Assembly: GCF_022539315.1 (NCBI RefSeq) | Contig: NC_066313.1 | Coordinates: 12,527,764 to 12,591,763 of the forward strand | From: Serinus canaria | Taxonomy: Eukaryota; Chordata; Aves; Passeriformes; Fringillidae | Length of the DNA: 64,000 bases | Direction of reading: 5' to 3' | Shown here: positions 37,388-50,121 of the stretch, in pieces | How the letters are laid out: each line of letters starts with the position of its first letter | Position numbering within the stretch: the first letter of the stretch is position 1 | Translations under genes and position numbers: made by a program | The notes under the pieces: generated by a model | The model's database searches: none | Told to the model about the DNA's origin: nothing | Seen by the model: the letters and a program-made list of their open reading frames with translations, nothing else

Positions 37388-40004
37388 TGGACATTCAGTA
37401 CATATACAGATCAGATTTTTCAGTGTGGCAAACAAGTGAGTTCATTATGACTACATTGGGTGGTCTGTATTAAATACAGAGTCTGCTTTTGGTGACCAGT
37501 GAAGTGAATATATCATTATAGTATTTCCTATCTTTTGTACCACACATCTCTTTTGCCCCTGTGACTGTGTAAAATGGTACCAGTCTTTTAGCAGTAATGG
37601 TGTAAAGACATAGCATGAACAGGTTTATGCTCCGAATGATCAGGGATACAGCCAAAAGCCCTTCAGAATATCATAAACACCTTTCTCAACTGTACTTTCG
37701 CACAAATGTTTAAAAAAGTATTCCTAAACCAAATTATTTGTGTTTTACAGATCCTAAAAAGACAGTCTCACTACATCTCTATTTAGAAGTCACCTCTACA
37801 AGTACAATGACCTTCAAGGGATTTTTTGTGTTAATGATATCAAGGCTATATCAAGTGTTCTGAAGTTACCACTATTAAAAATTTATATACCGTAGTTAAG
37901 ACTCGGAGATACGGGGAATGTTCCTTACTTACCTTTTTGTCAGGGAGAAATTCCAGTACTCTCTGCAGTCAATTAACAGTTAAACCTACCTGGCTCTTTC
38001 CCCATAGGAATTTTCTATTGATGGCAAGTGACTGAAACTGTGACTGCAGCAGAGCAGTGCAGGAGAGAAGAGATAATGCCCTATCAAATCACTTTCAGTG
38101 TTGGAGATTATAGGAACACCCAGGGCTGAACTTCCATTCAGCAGAAGTCGTCCAAGAAAAAAGGATATAATGAGAGACTTCATCTTAGAGAGCAGTATGC
38201 TCCTCAGCAAGAAAAGACTGAAATTTATCTAACAGACTGCTGCTTATTTCCTGGGAGATGTTTGAATTGACTTTAGAGATAGCTGACTTGTTATTCCACT
38301 GGCAGGGGAGAACAGAGAAAACAAAATGAAACCAAGCTAGAGTGAGAGCTAAAAGAGAAGGAATGCTATACTTAGAGGGGGGTTTTCTTGTCTGCCTCAA
38401 AAAGAAAGAAATTGCTTTTTACTTTTTCCCAGTCTTTGTATTTTATTACAATAAACTTACTTCACTTAAAAGTTCACCTAGGGCTGCCAGACTCTCCATC
38501 ACCAAAAGCCCAGGGCTGAAACAGGGCATGGATTCTCAGCTGTGGCAGTCTTAATGTCAGGACTGAGTCTTGGTCTGCATCCACCATGGAGGTGGACAAG
38601 GATGTGAGTGTACCCCTGGCAAGTGTAGACTGGAGTGGTTTTGAGGCTTTTTGCATCATCTCTGTGTGCATCACCCCTACCTTAGAAGGAAAGGATATGA
38701 ACAAAAGACTGACAATAAAAATACTTGCCAGAAACTAAGAACACATTTAGAAGAGGTTGGATAGTATTTATACAAACCACAGAAACAGTGCTAAGATGTA
38801 AATAATAGATATAAAATAATAATGATGGTTGATGGTCCTGTGAATAACAAAGGCTTACATGGCCACCAAAAAGTGAGTTAAGTTTTATACTTTTCCAGAG
38901 AGTGCTAGTTACTTTTCCCGGGATTCTGGAAATGTAGCCTGGCTGGTGTGGGTGAACAGCTGATGTCACTGAAACAGAGAACCATCTGCCAATGGCAGTG
39001 TGACTCAGTAGCAGCACTCATGACATGAGTTGGAACAACCCTCTTTCACAAGAGGTCATCCTAAATTAGCATGGCAGGTATGTTGAGTTTAGGATACTTC
39101 ATCCTAAACTACATGCCTGGACCTGAGCAAGCTGGGACAGAAATTGCTTACTCTGGAACTCCTTCCAGTCTTCTCAGGAGCTGATGACCAACACACAGTG
39201 GACAGAACTGCAGCAAACATGAACTGCAGTAAACTGCAGTTTCAGTACCTTTGAAACAAGCCCATTCTTGTCTGTGACATCCTGCTCCTGCTGTGACTGT
39301 TGTGATTCCCTGATGGCTTTGGTGCCTGTTCTGTCCTTTCTGTCCCTACCAAAGTGACCTTACCCTACCAAGCCCACATTCCAACCTCCTCCTTTAACCT
39401 GACATAAGGCTGGTACAGACACTCTCTGATGGTCTTTCTACTCTCAAACTAGTCTCCAACTATATGTTAATACAAGAGTGCAGACAAGTGTGCATGGTAT
39501 CCTTATTTTTGTACTGGTAGTAAACCTTCACTGACAATTCTGCAGTGCCTGCTCTGACCACCCACTACACCTAATCTTTTTCCAGGCTGAACTAGAAGTA
39601 CCTTCTGGACAGTCTGCACATCTCTGGAAAGAAGGACTGTCATTGAGACAGCTGCCTGCAAAGGGAGGCAGGAAAGTGAGCAATGAATCCTGGCTATGAG
39701 ATGGAATTCTTGAATTCACTTTAACATTTCTGTATGCAATTTATGTTTTCACTTGCTTTCTAGACGGAAGGTGGTAAAATATTGGGTTCTTCCAGGATTT
39801 TGCTAAAACTTTGATTTTGGAAAGTATTACAATCCTCTCTTGATTAAAGTTTTCATTTGAACTACTATTTAAAGTAATTGAATATTCGAAGTAGCATTCT
39901 GAAATATGTTTGCCTATAATATATTGTAGTTCAACTAAATAAATATTTCAGAGTGTCAGAAAAGGAGCAGGATTTCAGTTCAAAGAGAGGTTATTTAAGG
40001 ATTT
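37388..40004. other. Unique DNA, no gene seen
   Basis: No recognised element. A small local triplet of 'aactgcag' occurs at 39206, 39222 and 39232. Confidence 0.5.
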
Positions 40005-40005
40005 T

Positions 40006-40047
<42 letters not shown>

Positions 40048-40071
40048 TTATTATTATTACTATTATTATTT
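40005..40071. repeat. (CTA)n/(TTA)n trinucleotide microsatellite
   Basis: About 14 CTA units (40006-40047) grade into TTA units. The encoded poly-tyrosine frame is a repeat artefact. Confidence 0.97.
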
Positions 40072-41768
40072 TGATAATCTTGCTCTGTCCCAGAAACCAT
40101 TTAGCAAAAGTAAAAGACAGTTTTTAATCAGACACATTTTTAGTCTCTGCCTGTTACTGAGTGGAGATGTACTGAGCTATACCAGCATAATTCATAGAAA
40201 TAACTGTTCAGGAAGAATGTTGACAACCTTGTTATTTCTGTTTCTGTTATTTTACTTACTTTACACTGCTTAATAATCCTTGTCATGTTATTTTTTGTTA
40301 TTTATAAATGTGATTGAACAGGCAACATATTCTGTTCTGTGGGGTCCAACTTTCACATGCAACAGTAAGCCAGAGGAGATCGTGCACATCTATAAAACTA
40401 GAAACTGTTGAAAAATAGAACTTCTTATATTTCATTCTTGTGTCTCAGTTCCATATTTAGCTGAAGCACAGATTAATGCTAATCCATTTTCTTTCCTTGA
40501 TTCATCAGCTATTTTTTAAGATTATGTAATTTCTGGATATTTTTATTTTCTTCCTTTTAGAGTGGTGTATCAAAGCAGGATGTCAACACTGCTATTCCCT
40601 GAAGGATAACAGTGGCCACCCAATTGCATCTAGAGTGACTGTCATGGTTCAAAGCAAACAGAATGACCAGTGAATCAAGCAATTCTAGTGATTAGTGATA
40701 GTGATACTCTGCTGGATAAATACTCACACAGTGAGAGTATGCCCTCAAGAATCTGAAATTCAAAGCGTGTGTGGGTTTTCTTTCCTAAAACTCTGAGGAC
40801 AAGGGAGTATTAAGTTCATGATGTGCATACACCCATTGCTCATATGTTCATGTGTGGCTCTCATGTTAAATATTAACGTTTTGTAGTTGATGTGAGTGCC
40901 AAACTAGGTCATGCAGCTTGCTTATGCAAACTTCTTACATGGACTAAAACTGGGAGGAAAATTAAAACCTTTTTAAAGTATTTGTTTAGAAAAAAAAAAG
41001 TATGTGTAGATAACTATTAGTATCTTTTTCCTTATGTCAGAATCTATCAGTGCTCATCACTATTGGGGAAGTTGCCTACGTGTAAACACATCTACCCAGT
41101 CTGAAACTTATATTAGAGCTTTCTGCTTTCCTGTTCCCAGTGCTGTGGTTGAAATATATGAGAAAAAAATCCTGACAATGACAGAGTTCACAAATGCTCT
41201 TCTCTTATCTTTCAGAAAGGGTAGCCTTTTGGAAGAAGTCATAGAGAAACAGAAATATTCAATCAATTTCTTACAAATAATGTATTAAAATGATTGAGTG
41301 AGCAAAAGAATGGCATCAGATCATCAGTTGTTGGCCTGGAGTGTTTAGTTGCAGTGCCATTGGTACTGTTGTACCCATGTGTCAGGAGAATGCACCACAA
41401 AAATGAGAGGAGAGTGCTGAACCCACCAGAATGTTGGGAGATGCAGCTCCAGAAAAGAGGACTTTTAGCATCACTCTCCAGCACAGCAGGAACATCCACA
41501 ATACATGGCACAGCTCAATGATGCACAAGTTTGTCACTGAGACTGATGCTGGATCTTCTCTAGCCCAATGGGGAAGTTAATTACTTTTATCAAAATTAAT
41601 CTAAATCTGCATTAATTTAAGGATTAGGATGAAGGTTAAATACAGCTTCAAATTGTCTCATCTTAAACTGGCCAGACTAGACAAGTCTTAACAACTGAAG
41701 TGATGATTGATTCATATGAAAGATAAAGGTGCTGCTCTCTCAACATTGCTGAGGTTTCAGGGTACTTG
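40072..41768. other. Unique DNA, no gene seen
   Basis: No element is recognised. A pyrimidine tract followed by AG at about 40541-40560 looks like a 3' splice site, but the downstream frames close quickly. Confidence 0.5.
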
Positions 41769-42490
41769 TGGAGATCATCTAGTCAAACCTCTCCTTTAAG
41801 GAGCCAGAGCAGGTCACTCCAGTTGTGTTTTCAGTATCTCCTGGGAGAAAGACTCCATAACCTCTCTGAAGAACAAGCTCCATTGATCAATCACCCTCAC
41901 AGACAATATTTCCTCATGTATAAATGGCTTTTCTGTGTTTCAGTGTATTTTCTGTACTTCCTCCATGAGGGATTTATGCACATTGATAAAATTCCCCCTA
42001 ACCCTTCTGTATTCCTCATGTGTCATGGGCTCCAAGCCCTTAACCGCTAAGTAGCTTTCTACAAGAATTACCCCAGTATTTTCCTGTCTTTTGCACAGAG
42101 GACCCCAGCACTGGGCCAGCACTCCATGTTTGTCTCACCAGGGTTGAGTAGAGGGGAAGGACCACCTCCCTCCCAATCTGCTGGTAGAACTCTGTCTAAT
42201 GGACCCTGGGAGATTGCTGACCTTGATCCCTGCTGGATCACAGATAACTTGGTGTTGCTGAGGGGCCCAGGCACAGGACTTTGCATTTCCATTTGCTGTG
42301 ATATATGAGATCCTTATCTGCCCATTTCTCCACCGTGACAAGGCTCCTGTGTAGAGCAACCCAACCTTCTGGTCCATTTTTCTGCCAACTTGCTGAAGGT
42401 GGATTCTCTCTCATGCAGGTCATTAATTGAGATGTTGAACAGCAGTGGTCCCAGTATCACTCTGTGACATACTCACCAAGGGCTGTAGTT
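41769..42490 (-). mobile_element. Old CR1 LINE fragment (about 720 bp), minus strand
   Basis: A diverged reverse-complement CR1. Recognisable blocks include 'gagatcatctagtcaaacctc' at the left, 'aattccccctaacccttctgtattcc', 'ccagcactgggccagcactc', and 'gtcattaattgagatgttgaacagcagtggtcccagtat' at the right. The last corresponds to CR1 reverse-transcriptase coding sequence. Many substitutions and indels break all frames. Divergence suggests an older subfamily than the copies at 11.7 and 30.2 kb. Confidence 0.8.
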
Positions 42491-42764
42491 TTCCCAGCCC
42501 CACTCCTGCAAGGCTGGACACTGTCTCTATATTCATCCTAGGTCACTTACCCTGGCTTCCACTTTATGCTTCCTTTACATGTATGAGTTTTGTCAAAAGC
42601 TGCTTGTTCATCTCTGCAGATCTTTGGCTTCTTGCACGTAGGCTTGTAGGAAGCGATCCTGGAAAATCAACAAGATGCAATTATGAGTATTTGATGGCTA
42701 ATATCCTGATCTAAAGACATTCCTAAAATTATCTTTGCATTGTATGTTTTAAACAGTGAAGAAA

Positions 42765-43183
42765 CATCAACATTATATTTTCTGAAAAATCTTCTTTGCC
42801 CAGGAGTCTTCTCCTGGGAAGCTGGGAAGACTCAGATAAAAAGGAAAACAATATTATCTCATTTGCTTCCCCTGTGTTTTGCTGCTTTGAAATGTGTTTG
42901 GAAACTGTTTATCCAACATGTGAATTGTTTTAACTTGATGACCAATCCCAGTCCAGCTGTGTCAAGGCTCTAGAGAGAGTCACAAGTTTTTCTTTATTAT
43001 CTTTTAACCTTCTGTCTGTATCCTTTCTCTATTCTATAGTATAGTTTTAGTATAGCATTATCATATCATATCATATCATATCATATCATAATGTTATATC
43101 ATAAAATAATAAATTAGCCTTCTAAGAACATGGAGTCAGATTCATCTTTCCTTCTAGATATGGGGACCCCAAAAAATACCACA
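42765..43183 (+). mobile_element. Probable ERV LTR (about 420 bp), plus strand
   Basis: The text from about 42810 on ('gggaagctgggaagactcag', 'ttatctcatttgcttcccctgtgttttgctgctttg', then 'ccttctaagaacatggagtcagattcatc') matches an LTR I recall as abundant in songbirds. It holds AATAAA at 43108-43113 and ends ...AATACCACA at 43183. A possible 6-bp target-site duplication AAGAAA occurs at 42759-42764 and 43184-43189. The sequence just inside the left copy then begins CA rather than TG, and the hexamer is low-complexity, so the 5' boundary is uncertain. No internal retroviral sequence adjoins it. Confidence 0.7.
43061..43090. repeat. (TCATA)6 pentanucleotide within the LTR
   Basis: Six exact tandem TCATA units just upstream of the LTR's AATAAA. 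Confidence 0.97.
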
Positions 43184-43189
43184 AAGAAA

Positions 43190-44650
43190 GAAGAAGGTTA
43201 TTAGATTTTTTTTTCCATTACTTAATTATAGTGATTGGGACAATAATTCTATGCCAATTCTGTTTCCCTATTGTTTTTTTCATTAGAGATCCCACTTGAT
43301 GGGGCAAAAAATCTGGTAGTTTTATTAAATGGTAGTTACCATCAATATCTGACCTTTGAGATGTTTCTTCATAGTAAATCTAAATCCGCTGGATTTTAAA
43401 TGTATTAAATAGTCTTACTGAGCATTTTTATGCTTACCTTTGTCCTTAAAAAAAATGTCTCAAAAAAATCCTCATTTTTATATATTCCATGTGCTTATCA
43501 GTCATTACTAAAGTAAATGTAGTGAATTTACTGAAATGGTATTTTGTATTTGTTCTCCAAAGAAAAAATCTTCGGATTGTGGATAAGTTTGTTATAAACA
43601 ATGATTTAAAAAGATTAGGCAAAGATTAACCTTTTGCAATTTTTTGCCTTGTGACTGACAAAGTATTATAGTTTCATTGGGTTTTTTTCCTAAAAGAATG
43701 AAACTTATGAATGAGAAGAACAGTAAATGATGAATAACAGACCCATAAAATTCTTCATGAATACTGGGGTTTTTTGCATGCAAAACTAAATATTCATACA
43801 TTAAACAGTAATTTCCTAAATATTCATGTTGAACAAAAACTTCTCTGCATGAGTTTTTGCTAGCAATGAATATTAAGGAGCAGGAACCCAATCTGCAGAA
43901 ACAGCTGTGCAGAGCTGAAACCAATGTTCACTTAACCCTGTTTTTGTAGTAGATGTAGTAGATTTATCAGGAATATTGCACTCCTTACTTATCACTTCAT
44001 CAGGATGCACATGTACACAGGCATAGCTCCTCTATTCCTTCTCCACAGCTCTGCCAGCTGCCATAAATCAGTGTTTAGGCTCTTGCCCCACATCCTGATG
44101 TTATACAGAACTTGAGGTCTCAGGAAAGCAAGCAGAGGGTAACTAATTTGATTTCCAAACTGTTAGAGTGGAATTAGATGAAGCATTTTATAACATCCAA
44201 TGGCTTTCACTTTCTTGTCACAATCATTAAAGACAAAGTTCCTTAGTGCAGTGTTACTGATTTACAGGATTGAAACGTTTTGTCATTTTTGGGAAGTCTG
44301 AATTTGTGAAGTAGAACTCTTGGTGTTACAGAGTAAAGGATTAATGCTGTCAGGCTAGATGCATTACAACGTTGATCCTCCAAGAGCTACATTTGATTTG
44401 GCTGAGTGACTTCAGCAATTTCACATGGAACATGACCTTACAAGAAGAATAAAACCAGCCAGTGAATGAATATATGGGTAGCCCAGGTAGCAAATTTGTA
44501 ACAAACTGACGGAGGAGTAGATAATCAAAAGGATAATTGTACTTTCTTACTAGTAAAATATCTGGTGGTAGTAAATAAAGAAAAAAATGATAAAATCTTT
44601 TTTTTTTCTGAGTTTGATAAAAGCATCTTAAGGCTTCTGCCTTAGCCATA
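43190..44650. other. Unique AT-rich DNA, no gene seen
   Basis: No repeat family or exon is recognised. Confidence 0.5.
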
Positions 44651-45134
44651 GATCATAATTTAACCTAAGCCAGCAACCGAGTTCCACACAGATACTCACT
44701 TGCCATCAGTGGGGTGGGGAAGAGAACTGGGGGAGGGTAAAAGTGAGAAAACTCGTGGATTGTGATAAAGACATTTTAACAGGGAAACCAAAAGCCTTGC
44801 CCAAAAGTAAAGTAGAACAAGGAATCAATTCAACACTTCCCTTGAGCAGGCAAGTGTTTGGCCATCCCCAGGAGGGCAGAGCCCCATCACATGTAATGGT
44901 GACTTGGGATGAGAAATGCCATCACTCTGAACATCTCCCACCCCTAATGCATCCGCATCCCTCCCACTGCTAGGATGCTGTGAGAGACAGAAAAGGCTCT
45001 GACTCGGTGCAAACACTGCTCAGTTGTAATGGAATATCCCTGAGTTATCAGCACTGTTTTCAGCACAAATCCAAAACACAGCCCCACACCAGGCACTGTG
45101 AAAAATGTTAACTCTACCCAAGGCAAGTCCAACA
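44651..45134 (-). mobile_element. ERVL-type LTR, minus strand, internally shortened
   Basis: Read on the minus strand it begins TGTTGGACTTGCC at 45134, then follows a widespread avian ERVL LTR pattern: 'gggctgtgttttggatttg', 'gctgaaaacagtgctgataac', 'agcagtgtttgcaccgagtc', and near the end 'ctgttaaaatgtctttatc' with 'gagttttctcacttttaccc'. The plus-strand left end (gatcataatttaacc) aligns to the decayed LTR 3' terminus. Compared with the pattern I recall, about 100 bp of U3 around the TATA box is missing. No clean target-site duplication is seen. It is a dead solo LTR. Confidence 0.8.
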
Positions 45135-45489
45135 GACCATTCAATATACAGAGTTTAAAAAAAGGTGGAATCTGCCCCAGGCCTATTGATTTGAATGCAT
45201 TTCTTATAAGCTAATTTGATATCTTAACTAAAAAACAATATCCTAAATTACATATAGCTCCATTCTACAAGGAGGTTGGTTTTAAACTGCTTCAATGAAT
45301 GTTAAAGATTGCTATCAACAGTTTAGAGTATGCATGAAGTACATAAATATCTGTACTTTTCAAATGTTCAAAAATGCCTGTTTTCCTTGCAGTAATTTCA
45401 ACATTAAAAGGCAGCAGCAGAAAACTCATAAAGTAAATGATATATTGTGAGAAACTGGAACATTAATGGTTAATAACTCAAACCAATCA
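45135..45489. other. Unique DNA, no gene seen
   Basis: No element is recognised. Confidence 0.5.
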
Positions 45490-46090
45490 GTCAGTGTTTT
45501 GTCAGGGCTGGATTTGCAGCCCTCAAGGGGGAGCAGGACAGTTTTTGGGTGCGTGCTGTTGAAACATCTGATTCTCATAAGAGCATTCACTACTGGTGGC
45601 TACAAGCTGGGTTTGGAGCCAGCAAAGGAGAAGGCCAAAAAGAAGCAGATACTGCAAGGTGGGATATTGCTTTTTGTCATGCCAATCTCCTCTCTGACAG
45701 AACTGGATCAGCTGTGAAACTGTGCCCCACCCCGCCGAAGGTACTGGGACATGCACATGTAGGTCTGGAGGTATTTGTCCCTTCTGATGGAGCAAAACTG
45801 GCTCAGCTTTACTGAGGTGAGAGGCAGCTGTCTTTTCTCAGAAGGGGTCATAAATAACCAAAAGCCATTAAGTACTCTGAATCCTCTCTGGGGCCTTCCA
45901 CCAGAGGACTTTTGGATTTTTGCACAAAATCCAAAATGTTGCAGCAGATCTGCAGCGCTGCAGCAGGCAGTGTAAAACTCCTCCACCAGGGGAGGAACCT
46001 GGGTGTTCTCACATCAATCTGAGCTTCATGAACCCATTGAACTTTGTGTTCTGTGGGCTTTCCCTCACCCTCAACAGGTGAAGACTGTGA
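45490..46090. other. GC-richer segment of unknown origin with clustered dyads
   Basis: About 600 bp, distinctly richer in GC than its flanks, begins near 'tgtcagggctgg' and ends near 'caccctcaacaggtg'. Several overlapping frames of 60-90 codons exist on both strands, but none has a recognisable domain. It lies directly after an LTR and could be an unrecognised repeat or a decayed processed sequence. See the inverted repeats at 45910-45963. Confidence 0.4.
45910..45963. repeat. Cluster of three perfect dyads
   Basis: TTTTGGATTTT (45910-45920) is the exact reverse complement of AAAATCCAAAA (45926-45936), with loop TGCAC. It is followed by the palindromes GCAGATCTGC (45944-45953) and CTGCAGCGCTGCAG (45950-45963). 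Confidence 0.92.
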
Positions 46091-46314
46091 CAATTGCTTT
46101 GGTCACTTTGGACATCGAAATTGCAGCAATCAGATCTCACTGCTGGGTCCTCAGGCAATGATATCTTTCTGCTCTTATACTTTCTTTCTCTTTCTTTCTT
46201 TTCTTTATGCAGTTTCTGAAAGGTTATTTTAGTATTGATATAATACTATTGATAATAACCATAATGGCTACATAATCATTTCCATTGGGAACATATTGTT
46301 CTAAAGTAAGCCCT
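46091..46314. other. Unique DNA, no gene seen
   Basis: A frame without ATG across 46044-46232 encodes a short His/Cys-containing stretch (CDNCFGHFGHRNC), but no family is recognised. Confidence 0.4.
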
Positions 46315-46319
46315 ACATA

Positions 46320-46357
<38 letters not shown>
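46315..46357. repeat. (TA)n microsatellite
   Basis: Near-pure alternating A/T with one 'tt' step. Confidence 0.97.
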
Positions 46358-46361
<4 letters not shown>

Positions 46362-49300
46362 ATATTTTAATATGATAATTCAGTGTCATTTCAAGCCAGT
46401 TCTCCTCAAGTGATCTATTCACAAGAACCTGAGTTACCCCTTCAGGAGAGGGTCATAACAGATAGTTTCAAAGCAGAACTGAGAAGTTTTGGTGAGAAGG
46501 CTCCTGATGGATCCCTCTAGGAGGTTAATAGAGAAATGCAGTTTCTGAGATCCAGCCTAGTTAATTTCCCTAATCAGCCTCCTGGTTTCATTATTTTTAC
46601 AGGCAACTATCTCAGATATTTCTAGAAGAAAACACTCTTAAGATAAATATTAGTACTTTAATTAAAACAAAATAAAAAGTGAAGCATAACACTGACATTG
46701 GCTTTAAGACTTCTGATAGATTTTAAACATAAACAAAGAATTAAAAAATCGTTCATTAAAAGGAATCAATTATCTTACTTCACATTTTGAAGCGGTTAAA
46801 ATTAAAAATTAAAAAACAGCAAAGAAACAAAATAAAAGAAAAGGATAATGCATTTATTTTTTAAGTCTACTTTCACAATGAAGTTCTTCTAAAGAGATTT
46901 TGTGCATTATGAAATGTTTTCTACCAAACTTTCCCTTTACAAAATGTTTATTGAACCTATTTGATGAGAGTGCTCAGGTTTTTTGCCTCTAAAAAGTCTG
47001 TTTAATCCTGTAAGTTTAATTTTATATACACAAACTTCTAATATATTGAAAAGAATATAGAGAAAATTATGGAAAAGGTAAGAAAGATACTTCAAAACTA
47101 CAAAAAATAAGAGTGAAGAGGGTTTATTCTGCTATGTCTTCCCCTTTCATGAATACACTCTATTCTGTCTCCACATTTTGATAAAATACTACTGAATTAT
47201 GTAATCCATGCGCTTTTTAATCACATTTCAGTGTTACTATTTCAGCTTGTCCCCTATCTATAAAATGTTCAATTATTTCTTTTATATTTTTCTTGCAGCA
47301 GATTTTTTTAAAATTGTAATGGCCTTTTGTAATATGAAATAACATTAGCATTTCACAGTTTGAGTAGCTTTGAGAATTTCTTGAGCGTTACCAAATTACT
47401 CATTCATTCTCCTGGATGGTTAATAAAAAAAAAATTCAAGTAAGTATTTTAAAGTATGCAAAGTCAAAAATCCATGTAAAAAAAACCAAACTTTTTACAA
47501 TAGAAGAGAACTTCTCATGACTTTTTGGTTGCTGTGTTTAAATTGAATTATAAGAATTGAGAGTTATGTCAGATTGTTTTGAAGAAAATGCAGATCAAGC
47601 CTTCTAGAAGCACACTGACACTAATAATTGTGAAATCAATTAAATATTTAATTTGTTATTTCACTTCTGAAAATCCCAAGCTCTATTAAACCATAACAAA
47701 GAGAGGTTACATCATACTTTTAAACTAATATGCACTCAACTGGGGGTTGTTAGCTCTTTGTCAATAAAAACCCTAGACAAAAATTTTCACTAAATTTTAT
47801 CCATTATCTCCTTTATAGTAATCAATATTCACACATTAATTAATGAAAAATTTTAAATGTTTTGTGCAAAATGGATAGGAAATATTATGTCTTTAATAGA
47901 AGTCAATATTTTTATTTAACTGAAACTGAGTTGCACTGAAACCTATTAGACTTTTCAAAGGGTAAGAAGATTTGGTCGTGCACACTTTCACGATATCTGA
48001 TCTAATCTGTGCTTTCTTTTAACTATAAACAGCCTCATGAAAATATTACCAATTAGAGAGTCTGAGAAAGAAGTAAAACATACCCAAAACTGATGGAGAG
48101 AAAAGAAGATCAACTAAACTGACACACTGGGTGGTTTAGTTTCAAAGATTTTGCATACATGTTCTGATGGTATTAACTCCCTTTGTAATTCATTTGTCAA
48201 CCATCATAGAGAAAATTGCTTTTCCATAGTCAGGTGGTGTTTGAATTAAATTACTGATAGCACAGAATAAAAAAAGAACTTTGTTACAAGCCACAAGCTC
48301 CAAACAAAGCCATTGCTGGAAAATTTCAAAAAGCAGCAGGAAATGCAATCTGTTTAATCATGCCTAAGGGCTGCAAAGTCACCCTGCAGACTGAATCATT
48401 GTTTACAAATAGATTTTGACAGGTAATTCCACTGAATACTCCACCCCCCTTTTAACTGTACAGGTCCAGTCCTATATCCAATGAAATCAGCTGGCAGGTT
48501 GCAGTTGATTACCACTGGAATGTGGTTCACTGGCTTCTGAGAGCAGGGAAAGGAAGCGGATCTGGCAGCATTTCAAGTTGTTGAACATCACAGACAAGCC
48601 CTGGGAACATCAGTTCATGGTCTCCCTTGTTCAGCTCCAGCCAGCATGGAATACACAATGGATTTGGGAGCACTGCCTGAGCCTGCCCACATGTGAGTTA
48701 AACTTCTAGACTGCAAGAAAAATGAGAGAAAAAAAAATGGGAAGGCCACAGGAAATGTGTATGCATGTAGCAGCTTCCATAAACCAATGCAAATGGCAGG
48801 AGAAAACTGACATTGAAAATTTATCAGAGGAAGGAAGCACAGTCTCCTCTCCTGGCTTCTGGGCTGTGTCAGGTCTGCCTCCTCCTCACTGAGTTTCCAA
48901 GATGATTTGATGGACTTCTTCTTTTCCAATTACATCCTGTTCCAGGCCAGTTGTCCTGAATTACACGGTGGTGTCCAGGAGGCATTGCTCTCTCTGCCTA
49001 AGGGAGATCTTGGTGTTCAACACCAATCCTCACACTCCTGCTGCAGTATGTGGAACGGGATTTACAGCTCCATGGATTTGCTGTTACTACCTGCTGTCTC
49101 CTCTTCAGTTATGTAAAAGCTAGGGCACAGGTTTTGGTCTGAAATGTCTCTTTTATCTGGAAAGTTTCTGAATGTGAAGAAAAGAAAAAAAAAAAAAGAA
49201 ATTGAAACAGGCTTGAACCCTCCAAGAGGGAGAATGAGATCCTGGATCTTTAAAAAAGTTAGCGTTTGCTTTTAGGTCCTCTAATTAACAGTGAAATTCT

Positions 49301-49951
49301 GCAGTCATAGCCCGACCAAAATTCGATTGGACTCTATACTTAGTGGCTGTTAAATTACATCTATAATTAATATACACAGAAAATATGAATAAGATTAAAA
49401 ATGTCAGCATTTGTTTGAAGTGGCAGAAAATTTAACATGCATTTAAATTTACATTTCTATTCCATTTTATTATAAAGCTCTTTGTTTTATTAAATTATAT
49501 CTTGAGGCTCTATTGAGACAGATATCCTGATTTCACAAGCTTTGACACTAGAGCTTGTCTAAAGATTGAAGAGCAAACACTGAATACATGTTTCTATATA
49601 ATTTACAGCTTTCAAAGGAGTTGTTTGCTTTTTCTCTACTAAATAATTGGAAGGAATACTTTGATTTATTTAGTCAGCATGCTTAATACCCAATAATAAT
49701 ACCTCTGGTGGAATGGTATCTGGATTTCCCCTATTATTTGAATAAAGTAAGATTTCAAATTTAATTTTTTTAAAACATAAGAAAAAGTATTTTAGTTCTG
49801 AAATTCCACTGTTTGAATAGTTTTTTTGTGGTGGTTTGCTGTAGAACAACTTTGACATAAATATCCACCAAAATCTTTGGATTTCATGCAGTCCTTGCAA
49901 TGCAGAGTAACAGACACTAATGTTCATTATCAAAAATATATTTCATCCTGT
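46358..49951. other. Unique AT-rich DNA, no gene seen
   Basis: About 3.6 kb without a recognised element. An A-rich run lies at 49180-49202. Open frames are about 100 codons or shorter and featureless. Confidence 0.5.
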
Positions 49952-50121
49952 GGTTGGCCCCTGGAAGAGGTTCCTCAGGGATGTGGTCACAGCACCAAAC
50001 ATGGCAGAGCTCAAGAAGCATTTGGACAATACTGTCAGGCACATGGTGGAATTTGGGCCAAGTGTTGGATTTAGGTGATACTTGTGGGTCCCTTCCACCC
50101 CAGGATAGTCAATGATTCTAT
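49952..50121 (+). mobile_element. CR1 LINE 3' tail, plus strand
   Basis: Contains 'ctggaagaggttcctcaggga', 'tggtcacagcaccaaacatgg', 'gctcaagaagcatttggacaat', 'cttgtgggtcccttccacccc' and terminal 'aatgattctatt'. It is the same CR1 type as the copy at 8665-9350 and is truncated to about 170 bp. Confidence 0.92.

Noticed and set aside
39953..40273. Frame with a run of about 20 tyrosines.
   Set aside because: Translation of the (CTA)n/(TTA)n microsatellite.
40541..40675. Pyrimidine tract plus AG followed by moderately GC-rich sequence, like an internal exon.
   Set aside because: Stops close the frames within a short distance, and no donor site or homology is evident.
46044..46232. Frame with a His/Cys-rich stretch (CDNCFGHFGHRNC) preceded by a pyrimidine tract and CAG, like a zinc-binding exon.
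   Set aside because: No ATG in frame, no family recognised, no convincing 5' splice site and no neighbouring exons.
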